DNA from: Hyphomonadaceae bacterium
GTDB lineage: Bacteria; Pseudomonadota; Alphaproteobacteria; Caulobacterales; Hyphomonadaceae
DNA length: 42,805 nt
NCBI GenBank assembly: GCA_027485145.1
Contig: JAIXRO010000209.1
Span: forward strand, 1-42,805
Direction of reading: 5' to 3'
Below are positions 18,201-26,274 of the stretch, in pieces (positions within the stretch are counted from its first letter, which is position 1; every line of letters starts with the position of its first letter). A program made the translations under genes and the position numbers. A model generated the notes under the pieces. It was not told the origin of the DNA. It ran no database searches and was given only the letters and a program-made list of their open reading frames with translations.

Positions 18201-20690
18201 TTTTCCAAGCTGACCATTGGTGATGGCCGCGAGACTGGGTCGCTTGGCTCGGGCGCAGTCGACTTGAATCAGGCATCCATGCTCACATTCAACCGCTCAA
18301 ACGAAATGACAGTGGCGAACGTGATTTCCGGGACCGGCGGTGTGACGCAAGCCGGAACCGGCACAACCATCCTGACCGGCGCCAACACCTATAGCGGCGG
18401 CACCACGATTTCCGGCGGAACGCTGCAGATCGGCGCGGGCGGCACGACTGGATCGCTCGGAAGCGGCGCGGTCCTGAACAATGACACCCTGGCCATTCGT
18501 CGCTCCGATAATGTAACGATCAACAACGCGATCTCCGGAACGGGGGATGTTGATCTCTTTTCCAACCTCGGTCGTTTCACATTAACTGGGGCGTTGAGTT
18601 ATACTGGGAAAACCATAGCTAACCTGCAACAATTGACGATCGATACCGCCGCCGGAACAACGAGCACCCTTTCTGGCGGAATAGACTTCACTGTCGGCAG
18701 TGGCGGATTTCTCACGACGACCGGCGCCGGCACGCTCACGCTCGGGGGCCTCAGCACCAATTCAGGGACTTCCCGATTAAATCAATCTGGCGCCGGCACA
18801 ACGATTCTGACCGGCAACACGACCATGCCTATGACTGTTAGCGCAGGCACGTTGCAGATCGGCGATGGCGTCGCGACGGGCTCGATTAGCACCCGCTTAA
18901 TCACAAACAACGCCACGCTCACCGTCAACCACAGAGGCACTGTCACCATTGCCCAGCTTGAAGGGGACGGCGTTTTCACGCAGGCCGGTACCGGCACAAC
19001 CATCCTGACAGGGTTCAACGGCCTCTTTACCGGCGCAACGCAGGTCAATGCCGGAACGCTGCAGGTGAATCGATCTTTGGCGGGGGGAGTTAACCTGGCC
19101 GGCGGGGCGACACTAGGCGGAACCGGAACTGTTCGTGGCGCCGTCACAAACAACGGCACAATGGCGCCCGGTACGTCCATCGGAACGTTCGCGATCGGCG
19201 GGAGCTACACCCAGGGCGCGGGCGGCACGCTGGAGATTGAATACCAAGACGGCGGCGCCAGTATCGATCGCCTGGATATCTCGGGCGGCGCCACCCTCAA
19301 CGGCACGGTTCGCTTCAAAGCGCTCGACAACACCGACGCCACAGGCGGCACATTCTTGACCGCCACGGGCGGCGTCTCCGGCAAATTCTCGACTGTTGAG
19401 TATGGCGGCGGCAACAAGGCCACCCTTTCTTACGGGGCGAACTCTGTTTCGCTGGTAACGGCGAATGCCGGCGGGCCGAGTGCTGGCGATGCGACGGCTA
19501 CAGGGACAGCGTCTGACTTCGTGGAGACGTTCTTCGGCGGGCAGGATACGTTCTCTGACGGCACGGGGGATGATTCACTTTCATACTCCGGAGATACTGG
19601 CACTAATTTCGGGTCCATGTTCGCCGGCCCCCTGGGTGCGGCGGATGGCCTGTCACCTCTTGCGGGTGCGGACCGGTACGGCTGGATCGGGGCCCTTGGC
19701 GGCGGCCGGGAGAATAAAGCCTATCCCGGCGCGCTCGGGTTTGCCCAGTCCAGCCGGGGTCTTGCCTTCGGTGGCTCCGCGGGCGCCAAGCAGCGTGGCT
19801 TGGATGCGGACGACGCCCTTCAGGCGGCGGATGGCCAGTCAACCCCGGCGCGTGCGGAGCGGTCCCTCTGGATCAGGGGCTTTGGCGGCGGGGGGGAGAA
19901 TGAGGCCTATGCCGGCGCGCTCGGGTTTGAGCATTCCAACCGGGGCGTCGCCATCGGAGGCTCCACAGACACCAAGGTGCCTGGCTTGAGCGTGGGCGGC
20001 GCAGTCGGCTGGTCGGATGGGGAATACACCATGGACCAGCAAACCGGCGGCGGCGAACAGGAAACCATCCTGACGGGCGCGTTCTTCAACTGGCAGGCCG
20101 GGCCCACCGCCGTCAACGGCGCGGTCTTTGGCGGCGCCACCGATGGCGATACCCGGCGGGTCGTCGCCTTCAATGGCGTGCGCGACACGATCACCGGGGA
20201 AACATCAAGCAACACGCTCGGCGCCTCCCTGTCCACCAGCCGGCGCCTGGGATCGTTTGCGGGTTGGAATTTGGTGGGGGGCCTTGAGCTCGGCTACACC
20301 CGCCAGGCGGTGGACGCGGCCACGGAGAACGGCGCAAACCCCCTGCGCCTGACCACCCCGGAACGCACCCTCTATGCCCTGCGCAATGAGGCCACCCTCT
20401 TGGCAGGGCGGCGCTTCGGGCTGTCCGATAACCAAGCGCTCACCACCGTTGTGGGCGTGGGCGTGGGCAACCTCGATCAGCTGGGTGCCCGGCAATACGC
20501 TGTGACGTTCGCGGCTTCTGGCGACAGCCTCTCGCTCCAGGGGGACAACCGCGACCAGGCTGATACCAACGCCACCGCGCAAGTCGGATGGCAGATCAAC
20601 GAGAACATGTCCCTGACCGCGGGGGTCGCCTCAAGGTTCGGCGACAACCCCGCCACGCAAGCCAACTTGGGCTTCGAGATGGCGTTTTGA
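15288..20690 (+). CDS. giant glycine-rich autotransporter with beta-strand repeats and beta-barrel
   Basis: 1800 residues. Residues 1-38 are an extended signal peptide (KRWSTALATSLFAVL..QALA). Residues ~39-200 are extremely glycine/alanine-rich, read as GGAGGAGG-type runs. From ~370 to ~1400 come passenger repeats of the autotransporter-associated type (ANTYSGGTTISGGTLQIG, GTLTLSGTNTYSGGTTLSGG), forming a beta-helix. Residues ~640-690 contain one Cys pair (PGCAVTTGDDNCF). Residues ~1448-1570 hold a duplicated linker, and the last ~230 form the outer-membrane beta-barrel, ending in LGFEMAF with the usual terminal Phe. Exported by Sec, secreted by the type V route; probably an adhesin or surface layer protein. 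A remnant of another barrel follows. Confidence 0.9.
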   Translation: MSKTGKSTERTFKGMKRWSTALATSLFAVLPAGQALADGGPGGPAGLGAVPGGAPGSDSTTGTGGAGGDGGTNTTSGGGGGGGGAGTSGGAGGAGGTGAQAGGAGGAGGAHGHVGAAFLGSAATGTAGTDGSAGAAGSGGSGGSGGIPGGDGGDIPGGDVPGGGGAPDGGGGGGGGGGAGGYGTVITASGDIGTLEHTVTGGAGGAGGAGGAYASGGAGGVGGIGILFTGTSATTATINAAVTGGAIGAGGAGSNADPLIPPIAGPPGLPGAGIVGSDLTLTLGATVSGGAVAFGATGDALRFTGGTNILTLNSGWDLNGAINIASGTLEFLQASDVTINAQNTFFGNNNREIYGAGSLRFWSPGVTVTLNGENTYTGGTQIAGGNLAIGNIGALGSGEVTFSDTGGSLTSNITGTLGNNITFGTYGYRLSAAAGTTLTLDGALTQAAGGMTTFGSSVNTGTIAINANVSGTGASIVDGGTLNLNAEVGGNLTVNNGATLSGNSTIGGDLTLDSGGFLSIGDGIGTTTVNGDFTGGGRLNVEVQLDNAGAPVNGTTHDFLNIAGNVSGETVVNLLRLAPSTTGAATTGNGIQIIRVGGNAQASNFTMTQYTLGDYIYNLVYAQDYSGTAGTSDGFFLRSTLATPGCAVTTGDDNCFVNSDTIQTTAIDALAGNDTLQLNGDTNFSFDVSRIGTTYTNFEQFQKAGASTVTLTKAAASTQGIDVQAGTLIADTGTLGAQGAVNIFAPGTLRVASGLDVGSIAGTGAIDLQGTLTAGNAANTTFSGVMSGAGGLTKVGAGTLTLSGTNTYSGGTTLSGGTLAISADKNLGATSGRLIFNGGTLRALSGPLVLDRAIEIQSGGATIDTNNSLVDFSRAITGAGGLTKTGNGELYLYNTPNYSGPTTIAQGTLFIQNVGASFTGDITNNARLAVGGRNTLLGNVISGTGNVLVQASGGVTLTGANTYLGQTALGAFSKLTIGDGRETGSLGSGAVDLNQASMLTFNRSNEMTVANVISGTGGVTQAGTGTTILTGANTYSGGTTISGGTLQIGAGGTTGSLGSGAVLNNDTLAIRRSDNVTINNAISGTGDVDLFSNLGRFTLTGALSYTGKTIANLQQLTIDTAAGTTSTLSGGIDFTVGSGGFLTTTGAGTLTLGGLSTNSGTSRLNQSGAGTTILTGNTTMPMTVSAGTLQIGDGVATGSISTRLITNNATLTVNHRGTVTIAQLEGDGVFTQAGTGTTILTGFNGLFTGATQVNAGTLQVNRSLAGGVNLAGGATLGGTGTVRGAVTNNGTMAPGTSIGTFAIGGSYTQGAGGTLEIEYQDGGASIDRLDISGGATLNGTVRFKALDNTDATGGTFLTATGGVSGKFSTVEYGGGNKATLSYGANSVSLVTANAGGPSAGDATATGTASDFVETFFGGQDTFSDGTGDDSLSYSGDTGTNFGSMFAGPLGAADGLSPLAGADRYGWIGALGGGRENKAYPGALGFAQSSRGLAFGGSAGAKQRGLDADDALQAADGQSTPARAERSLWIRGFGGGGENEAYAGALGFEHSNRGVAIGGSTDTKVPGLSVGGAVGWSDGEYTMDQQTGGGEQETILTGAFFNWQAGPTAVNGAVFGGATDGDTRRVVAFNGVRDTITGETSSNTLGASLSTSRRLGSFAGWNLVGGLELGYTRQAVDAATENGANPLRLTTPERTLYALRNEATLLAGRRFGLSDNQALTTVVGVGVGNLDQLGARQYAVTFAASGDSLSLQGDNRDQADTNATAQVGWQINENMSLTAGVASRFGDNPATQANLGFEMAF
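17690..18435 (+). repeat. near-identical DNA repeats in the passenger domain
   Basis: The segment AACACCTATAGCGGCGGCAC plus the following 20 bp (CACG[C/A]TTTCCGGCGGAACG) occurs at about 17703 and again at about 18384 with one or two differences. Each encodes NTYSGGTT(L/I)SGGTL. Further diverged copies lie at about 16400, 18150 and 19000. Copies this similar invite recombination and could change passenger length between strains. Confidence 0.75.
19629..19985 (+). repeat. 186-bp tandem duplication in the linker before the barrel
   Basis: Two copies spaced 186 bp (62 codons) apart: AADGLSPLAGADRYGWIGAL and AADGQSTPARAERSLWIRGF, continuing GGGRENKAYPGALGFAQSSRG and GGGGENEAYAGALGFEHSNRG. DNA identity is about 75-80% by eye, so the event is not recent. 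The unit resembles the first strand of an autotransporter barrel, which suggests an extra half-unit was added in front of the barrel. Confidence 0.85.
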
Positions 20691-21253
20691 TTGAGCCAGC
20701 CGCGGAGAAACTGTGCCGCTCGGTCACGTTCAACGGTACGTCGACGAATATTGAAGGCGAGACGTCCTCGATCCTGGCGGGCGTGTCGCTCTCAGGAACG
20801 CAGCGTCTGTTCGAGCTCGGTGGCTGGCGGTTTGAAGGCGCGCTCAATGCGGACGTGCTGCGTCAAAGCCAGGACAGCTTCCGCGAAGGCGGAACCAATC
20901 CCCTGGCGCTGAGCTATGACGACATCGAGGCCGACGGCGCTTCGGCGCAGGCGCTGCTGCGCGCCGAACGCGCCTTCACCTTCGGCCCGGACAAGAGCGA
21001 GGTCATCACCCGCTTCGCGGCCGGTTATGGCCAGCAAAGCGTGATCGACGACCGCGTGATGGATGCGCGGTTCGCGCAATCCGGCGCGTCGATCGAGCTG
21101 CAAGGCGACACCAGTGACCTCGCGCGCGGCATCGTCAGCGGGGAAGCCGATTGGCGCCTCGGCGACGGTGCCTCGATCCGGTTCGGCTATCAGGGCGAGT
21201 TCGGAGACGGAGACCGCTCCACCGTTCGCATCGGCTATGCCAAAGCGTTCTGA
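20691..21253 (+). pseudogene. remnant of a second autotransporter beta-barrel
   Basis: The frame from about 20691 to the stop at 21253 (another frame than the autotransporter) encodes the C-terminal part of a barrel: VTFNG, EGETSSILAGVSLSGTQRL, GGWRFEGAL, GTNPLALSYDDIEADG, and a final IRFGYQGEFG..TVRIGYAKAF ending in Phe. It shares anchors FNG, GETSS, SLS, GW and NPL with the barrel of the intact gene but is otherwise diverged. It has no start codon with a ribosome site, no signal peptide and no passenger. It begins directly at the stop of the intact gene. Most simply, the original passenger was fused to a new barrel and the old barrel left behind. Confidence 0.8.
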
Positions 21254-21422
21254 GCGCGTACCGGAGTTTTGAAGCGAGGCATTCGCGCAGACCGCCGCTG
21301 TGCGGATCAAGCTGCCAGCCGTGATCTTCACGGCCAATGACCGCCCAGCGTTCATTCCGGACGTCGGGTTCTGCGTTCCGGCGGGTCGATGCTGGCCAAA
21401 GGTGCATCGATCCTGGCCCGCC

Positions 21423-22586
21423 TCACGCCCCTGCTTCGCCGCCTGCCAATGCCTCGCGGCGTTTTTCGGCGGCGGATTTCTTGACGCTCTCGGAGCGCAG
21501 CTGGCCGCAGGCGGCGAGGATGTCGCGGCCGCGGGGGGTGCGGATGGGGGAGGCGTAGCCGGCGCGGTTGAGGATTTCGGCGAAGGCTTCGATGGTTTCC
21601 CAGCTGGAGCATTCATAAGGGCTGCCCGGCCAGGGATTGAACGGGATCAGGTTGATCTTCGCCGGCACACCCTTCAGCAGGCGGACGAGATCGTGCGCCT
21701 CGGCGACGGTGTCGTTGACGCCCTTCAGCATCACGTACTCGAACGTCACCTTGCGGGAATTGCCGAGGCTCGGATAGGCGGCGATGGCGTCGAACAGCTC
21801 GGCGAGGTTGTACTTCTTGTTTATGGGGACGAGCTCGTTGCGCAGGTCGTCATTCGTCGCGTGCAGCGAGATGGCGAGCATCGCGTTCGTCCGTGTACCG
21901 AGTTCCACGATCTTCGGGGCGACGCCGGCGGTCGAGACCGTGATGCGGCGGCGGCCGATGGCGATGCCGTCGCCGTCCGAGATCGTGTCGATGGCCTCGG
22001 CGACATTGTCGAGATTGTAGAGCGGCTCGCCCATGCCCATGAACACGATGTTCGTCAGCAGGCGGCCTTCCTCGGCGCTCGGCCATTCGTCGAGGGCGTC
22101 GCGGGTGATCAGCACCTGCTGGACGATTTCGGCAGCGGTGAGGTTGCGCACGAGGGCCTGCGTGCCGGTATGGCAGAAGGTACAGTTGAGGGTGCAGCCG
22201 ACCTGGCTGGAGACGCAGAGCGCGCCGGCCTTGCCGACATCCGGGATATAGACGCTTTCGCCTTCGACGCCGGGGGCGAAGCGCGTCAGCCATTTCTGGG
22301 TGCCGTCCTTCGAGACCTGGTGATCGGTGATCTCGGGCCGGTCGATGACATAGGTATCGGCCAGTTTCTGGCGCAGCTCCTTCGCGATGTCGGTCATCAC
22401 CGAGAAATCACGGGCACCGAAATGGTGGATCCAGCGGCGCAGCTGCTTGGCGCGCATGCCGGCCTGTTTGGGGTCCAGCCCGAGGCTTTCCATCTCCGCC
22501 CGCAGCGCCGGGATGGACAGGCCTGCCAGCGTTTTCGGGCCGGGCACGGGCGCCGGGCGCCGTGAAAGATCAAGGGTCTGAGACAT
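21423..22586 (-). CDS. rlmN: 23S rRNA (adenine-2503-C2)/tRNA-37 methyltransferase
   Basis: Dual radical-SAM methylase that adds a methyl group to C2 of A2503 in 23S rRNA and A37 in some tRNAs. 387 residues from ATG 22586. Seen: radical-[11 protein letters not shown] (Cys131, Cys135, Cys138), [12 protein letters not shown], the ISLHATND and PINKKYNL blocks, [11 protein letters not shown], and the two mechanistic cysteines Cys124 (ALCVSSQ) and Cys360 (AACGQL). These match E. coli Cys118 and Cys355. Length and order are standard. It stands alone, separated by 170 bp from the barrel remnant, in which I see nothing. Confidence 0.97.
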   Translation of the reverse strand: MSQTLDLSRRPAPVPGPKTLAGLSIPALRAEMESLGLDPKQAGMRAKQLRRWIHHFGARDFSVMTDIAKELRQKLADTYVIDRPEITDHQVSKDGTQKWLTRFAPGVEGESVYIPDVGKAGALCVSSQVGCTLNCTFCHTGTQALVRNLTAAEIVQQVLITRDALDEWPSAEEGRLLTNIVFMGMGEPLYNLDNVAEAIDTISDGDGIAIGRRRITVSTAGVAPKIVELGTRTNAMLAISLHATNDDLRNELVPINKKYNLAELFDAIAAYPSLGNSRKVTFEYVMLKGVNDTVAEAHDLVRLLKGVPAKINLIPFNPWPGSPYECSSWETIEAFAEILNRAGYASPIRTPRGRDILAACGQLRSESVKKSAAEKRREALAGGEAGA

Positions 22587-22776
22587 GGCCGGGCCTATAG
22601 CATGGACGGGGGTTCCAGGAAAACACGGGCCCACATGGACGGAATGTAAGGCGGCATTTCTTGCTTTCAGCCTTCATTTTGTCACGGAATCGCGGCTAAA
22701 GGCCCGGTTGTTGGCGTATGTTCATACGAGATGCCGCATGAGCGGCCCATCAAGTTCATGACAAGGGAGACACCTC

Positions 22777-23418
22777 ATGAAGAAGTCACTGATCCTCGTG
22801 GCAGCCGTCGTACTGCCAATGACCCTTCAGGCCTGCCAATCGGGCCCGAGCCAGCGCGTGCTGATCGGCACCGCAGCGGGCGCCATCGCGGGCGCCGGCC
22901 TCGGCACCATCGCCGGCGGCGATGACAAGCGCAACGCTGCCATCGGCGCGGTCGTCGGCGGCATCGCCGGCGCAGCAGTTGGCGGCTACATGGACGAGCA
23001 GCAGCGCAAGCTGGAAGAAGCCACCGCCGGCACGGGTATCGAAGTTGACCGCGTGGGCGACCAGATCCAGCTGACGATGCCGTCGAACGTGACCTTCTCG
23101 GTCAACAGCGCGACGATCCAGCCGGGCTTCTTCGCCGCGCTCGACGATGTCTCGGCCACGCTCGTCCAGTATGACGACACCTCGGTGGACATCGTCGGTC
23201 ACGCAAGCTCCGACGGCGATGACGCGTACAACATGACGCTGTCTCAGCAGCGCGCCCAGTCGGTGCGGTCGTACCTCATCAGCAAGGGCACCCAGTCGGT
23301 CCGCATCAACGCCATCGGCATGGGCGAGACCCAGCCGATTGCCGACAACGCGACCGCCGAAGGCCGCGCGGCCAACCGCCGCGTCGAAATCCTGCTGACC
23401 CCGATCGTCGCGCAGTAA
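22777..23418 (+). CDS. OmpA-family lipoprotein with glycine-zipper domain (YiaD type)
   Basis: 213 residues. Lipoprotein signal with lipobox LQAC (Cys20). Residues ~30-70 have the glycine-zipper pattern GTAAGAIAGAGLGTIAGG..AIGAVVGGIAGAAVGG. Residues ~95-210 are an OmpA C-terminal domain: NVTFSVNSATIQPGF, VDIVGHASSDG, LSQQRAQSVRSYLISKG and IGMGETQPIADN..GRAANRRVEI, the peptidoglycan (diaminopimelate) binding residues. It tethers the outer membrane to the cell wall. GGGAG precedes the start and a strong terminator follows. Confidence 0.93.
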   Translation: MKKSLILVAAVVLPMTLQACQSGPSQRVLIGTAAGAIAGAGLGTIAGGDDKRNAAIGAVVGGIAGAAVGGYMDEQQRKLEEATAGTGIEVDRVGDQIQLTMPSNVTFSVNSATIQPGFFAALDDVSATLVQYDDTSVDIVGHASSDGDDAYNMTLSQQRAQSVRSYLISKGTQSVRINAIGMGETQPIADNATAEGRAANRRVEILLTPIVAQ

Positions 23419-23450
23419 GCCTTTCCGGCCGGTTGGCCGGACGAACACGC

Positions 23451-23483
23451 GCGGGCGGCCGTCAGAAGACGGCCGCCCGTTTG
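23451..23483 (+). terminator. intrinsic terminator after the OmpA-like gene
   Basis: A perfect 11-bp stem, GGGCGGCCGTC (23453-23463) with GACGGCCGCCC (23468-23478), has a 4-nt loop AGAA and is followed by GTTTGCG. The T run is short, but the stem is strong and begins 33 nt after the stop codon. Confidence 0.8.
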
Positions 23484-23582
23484 CGTTGGGGCTCCGGGCC
23501 GGCGCTGATCTGCATCATGTTTTCCGCAGGAATTCGCGCATCGGTATATGGTATTCCGGGGCAAAGCGGGGATCGTGGCGGC

Positions 23583-24215
23583 ATGAACAAGATGACACCA
23601 AAAGTCCGGGCGCGGGGCCCGTTCGCCCGCAGTGCGCCCTATGCCGGCCTGTTCTCGGAATTCATCCGGGGACTTTCCTGGGTCTACCTGAAGTCGACCG
23701 GCTGGCGGGTTGGCTCGGACTGGCCGGTCCAGATCCCGAAATCGGTGATCGTGGCGGCCCCGCATACGTCCAACTGGGACGGGCTGACGATGGTGGCGAT
23801 TGCCGGCTGGTACCGGGTGAAGCTGAGCTGGATGGGCAAGTCGTCCCTGGTGAAGGGGCCGATGGGCTGGCTTGTGAAGCGGGCGGGATGCGTGCCGGTG
23901 GAGCGGTCGACCTCGCAGGACGTGGTGGAGCAGATGCGCAAGGCCTTTGCGGCCTCGACTAACCTGCATCTTGCCGTGGCGCCGGAAGGCACGCGCAATG
24001 CCAATCCCAACTGGAAAACCGGCTTCTATCACATTGCCCGGTCCGCCGGTGTGCCGCTGCTGATGGCGGTCCTGGACTACCGCACGAAGGTCATGCGGCT
24101 GGAGGGGCCATTGCCCACGAGCGATGACGCCGCTGCCGACATGAAGCGGGTGCTGGCTTATTATGTGAACGCCGACGGCATGTTCCCGGACCGCTTCGTG
24201 CGGCCAGAGTGGTAA
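23583..24215 (+). CDS. 1-acyl-glycerol-3-phosphate acyltransferase-like (PlsC family)
   Basis: 210 residues from ATG 23583; the frame is open further upstream, but that part overlaps the terminator. The PlsC domain has the catalytic HTSNWD (His61, Asp66) and the acyl-acceptor motif PEGTRN (Glu135). It is short and lacks the long membrane segments of classical PlsC, which is usual for this soluble-looking subgroup often found in proteobacteria. It transfers an acyl chain to a glycerophosphate or similar acceptor. The specific substrate is not evident. Converges on the IalB-like gene 3 bp away. Confidence 0.88.
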   Translation: MNKMTPKVRARGPFARSAPYAGLFSEFIRGLSWVYLKSTGWRVGSDWPVQIPKSVIVAAPHTSNWDGLTMVAIAGWYRVKLSWMGKSSLVKGPMGWLVKRAGCVPVERSTSQDVVEQMRKAFAASTNLHLAVAPEGTRNANPNWKTGFYHIARSAGVPLLMAVLDYRTKVMRLEGPLPTSDDAAADMKRVLAYYVNADGMFPDRFVRPEW

Positions 24216-24218
24216 TGA

Positions 24219-24740
24219 CTAGCGGCAGGCCTCGGCGGCCTTGTCGATGGCGGTGGCCGATCCGCTGAGCGAGAACTTGTAGGACACCGACGTGCCCCGC
24301 GCGGAGGTTCCCTCGACGATCAGGCTCGCGCCCGAGCGAAGCGCCGAGACGATCGCGGGATCGTCCGCATTCTCCGCAAACAGCTCCGGTCCTGCCGGAA
24401 ACAGTGTCCAGGACGAGCGCCCGACCTTTGCCTTCGGGCTTGAGCCTTCCTTGAAATTGAAGCCAGCCTTCAGGCTGGGCTGGTTCGTGGCCTGGCCGGA
24501 TTTCCAGCTGGTGACGTAGTACCAGACGGCGCCGTGATTGGCGCGGGCAGGGGTTTTCGAGGTCGCCTCGGTCGCGGCGTAGCAGATCAGCTCGCCGTCG
24601 ACGGTTTCGGTGAACACCGCCCAGTCCTTGAACCGGCCGACGGCTGTCTTCTCCGCCGAAGCGGGGGCGGCGAGCAGGAACGCGGCGATCACGATCGCGA
24701 GAGTGCGCCGGGGCGCCGATGTTTTCTGTTGCGTGCTCAA
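24219..24740 (-). CDS. invasion-associated locus B (IalB) family protein
   Basis: 173 residues. Signal peptide to about residue 29 (LLAAPASA). Then GRFKDWAVFTETVDGELICY, followed by the VWYYVTSW, NFKEGSSPKA and SSWTLFP stretches and an AFCR-like ending (AAEACR), typical of the IalB family. IalB itself was described in Bartonella invasion, but the family is widespread in free-living alphaproteobacteria, so no virulence role is implied. A periplasmic location is expected. It lies divergently from the ECF sigma gene. Confidence 0.82.
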   Translation of the reverse strand: MSTQQKTSAPRRTLAIVIAAFLLAAPASAEKTAVGRFKDWAVFTETVDGELICYAATEATSKTPARANHGAVWYYVTSWKSGQATNQPSLKAGFNFKEGSSPKAKVGRSSWTLFPAGPELFAENADDPAIVSALRSGASLIVEGTSARGTSVSYKFSLSGSATAIDKAAEACR

Positions 24741-24844
24741 TATTTTATTCCCATAGTGGGTTGGAGGAAACCTAGTGGCAATCGCCGCCTGAACCGGCCA
24801 CGGGAAACACCTATAACGAGTGTAGCTAGGATTGTTTAACCGTC

Positions 24845-25489
24845 ATGGTTGCTTTGCGCGCGAATAAGGCAGACAGTGTAGTCGTTCCATCGGGAAAGGC
24901 CCGGCACGTGTTCGACAAGACAGTTCGGACGGTTGATCCCGCGCAACGTGAGCGCCACGCCGACTGTATGGTGGCGATTTCCACAGAACGCTCGAAAGAA
25001 GCCTTCGCCGAGCTGTTCGACTTCTATGCCCCGCGGATCAAAAGCTACATGCTGCGGCTCGGCGCGAGCGATTCCGAGGCGGAGGAGCTCGCCCAGGATG
25101 TGATGATCACGGTCTGGCAGAAGGCGGGCATGTACGATCGCCATCAGGCGTCGGTCTCGACCTGGATGTTCCGGATCGCCCGCAATCGCCGCATCGATGT
25201 GCAACGGCGCCAGCGCCGGCCGGAACTGACCGCGGACGACCCGATGCTGCGCCCGCCCGAGATCGAACAGCCGGACGCGCTGCTGGCGCGCGACCAGCTG
25301 GAGGGCATCGTGCGCTCCGAACTGGTGAAACTGCCGCTGGACCAGCTGCGCCTCCTGCAGGCGGCATTCTATGACGGGCTGTCGCATTCCGAGATCGCGC
25401 GCGCCTTCAACCTGCCGCTCGGGACCGTGAAATCGCGCATAAGGCTGGCTTTCCTTCGCCTGAGAGGCGAGTTGGAAGGGGGCGCTTAA
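24845..25489 (+). CDS. ECF RNA polymerase sigma factor, ChrR-associated (RpoE-like)
   Basis: 214 residues from ATG 24845; a second ATG at 24968 (MVAISTERSKEAF) would give 173 residues, nearer the usual ECF size. Region 2 is FAELFDFYAPRIKSYMLRLG..AEELAQDVMITVWQKA. Region 4 is LPLDQLRLLQAAFYDGLSHSEIARAFNLPLGTVKSRIRLAFLRLR. The gene directly downstream is a ChrR-like anti-sigma factor, which defines the singlet-oxygen/peroxide-responding RpoE-ChrR group known from Rhodobacter and Caulobacter. TGAACC (24790-24795) and TATAAC 16 bp later resemble the RpoE consensus (TGATCC), so autoregulation is possible but unproven. Confidence 0.9.
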   Translation: MVALRANKADSVVVPSGKARHVFDKTVRTVDPAQRERHADCMVAISTERSKEAFAELFDFYAPRIKSYMLRLGASDSEAEELAQDVMITVWQKAGMYDRHQASVSTWMFRIARNRRIDVQRRQRRPELTADDPMLRPPEIEQPDALLARDQLEGIVRSELVKLPLDQLRLLQAAFYDGLSHSEIARAFNLPLGTVKSRIRLAFLRLRGELEGGA

Positions 25490-25576
25490 CCCCTCGGCTG
25501 CAATCTGCGGCGCGAAGTCCTTGACCTTCGCGTCATCAGGACAATGTTGCGGAAAACACCGGAATATTGCGATAAA

Positions 25577-26251
25577 ATGTCCTACACACCCGCCAATTCC
25601 TTCAGTGAGCTCTACGCGGCCTATGCCGCCGGCTGCCTCGACCCCGCATTTGCGCTGATGGTCGAGACGCAAAGCGCCCTTCGGCCCGAAATCGGCAATG
25701 CCGTGGCGAGCAGCGAAATGATCTCCGGCAGCCTGCTTGAAACTGCGCCGATGGCGGTGCTCAGCAACGGCGCGCTTGACCGGGCGCTGGCGGCCATCGA
25801 TGCGCTGGACGCCGATGAAGCCGCCTCGGTGAAGGCAGGGCGCGCGGCAGGGGAGGCGATGGACGAAGTGCTCGGGCTGCCGGAGCCGCTGCGCGGCGCA
25901 GCGCTCGACGCGATCGGCAAGTCCGGTTGGCAGGTGATGGGGCGCGGCCTCAAGCGTCTGAACCTCAATGCCGGCTCGCGCCTTGAGACCGAACTCTACC
26001 GGATTTCGCCGGGCGCCCGGATCCCGCGCCACTCGCACGCGGGCAGCGAATACACGCTGGTGGTCGCCGGCGGCTTTACCGACGAGCGTGGAAGCTATGG
26101 TCCCGGCGACGTGATCATCAACGGGCCGGACGATTGCCACCAGCCGGTCGGCGACGAAGGCGAGACCTGCTACGCCCTGGCCGTCCGCGATGGCGGCCTG
26201 CGCTTCACCGGCATGTTCGGCATCATCCAGCGGATGCTTGGCGCGCGCTGA
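25577..26251 (+). CDS. chrR: ChrR-like cupin anti-sigma factor lacking zinc ligands
   Basis: 224 residues from ATG 25577. The N-terminal anti-sigma domain is recognisable (SELYAAYAAGCLDPAFALMVETQSALRPEIGN), but the HxxxCxxC zinc site of ChrR is replaced by QSALRPEI, and the N-terminal His is absent too. The C-terminal cupin is complete: RHSHAGSE gives His152, His154 and Glu158, and DDCHQP gives His188. These are the metal ligands of Rhodobacter ChrR. It starts 87 bp after the sigma gene. It should still bind the sigma factor through helices, but metal dependence and release must differ. Start is chosen from the family N-terminus; there is no strong ribosome site. Confidence 0.85.
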   Translation: MSYTPANSFSELYAAYAAGCLDPAFALMVETQSALRPEIGNAVASSEMISGSLLETAPMAVLSNGALDRALAAIDALDADEAASVKAGRAAGEAMDEVLGLPEPLRGAALDAIGKSGWQVMGRGLKRLNLNAGSRLETELYRISPGARIPRHSHAGSEYTLVVAGGFTDERGSYGPGDVIINGPDDCHQPVGDEGETCYALAVRDGGLRFTGMFGIIQRMLGAR

Positions 26252-26274
26252 GACGGGTCAAGGCAGATCGATCT

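Noticed and set aside
20687-20691. TTG start overlapping the autotransporter stop as a start for the barrel remnant
   Set aside because: No ribosome site and no signal peptide; an outer-membrane barrel without export signal would not work.
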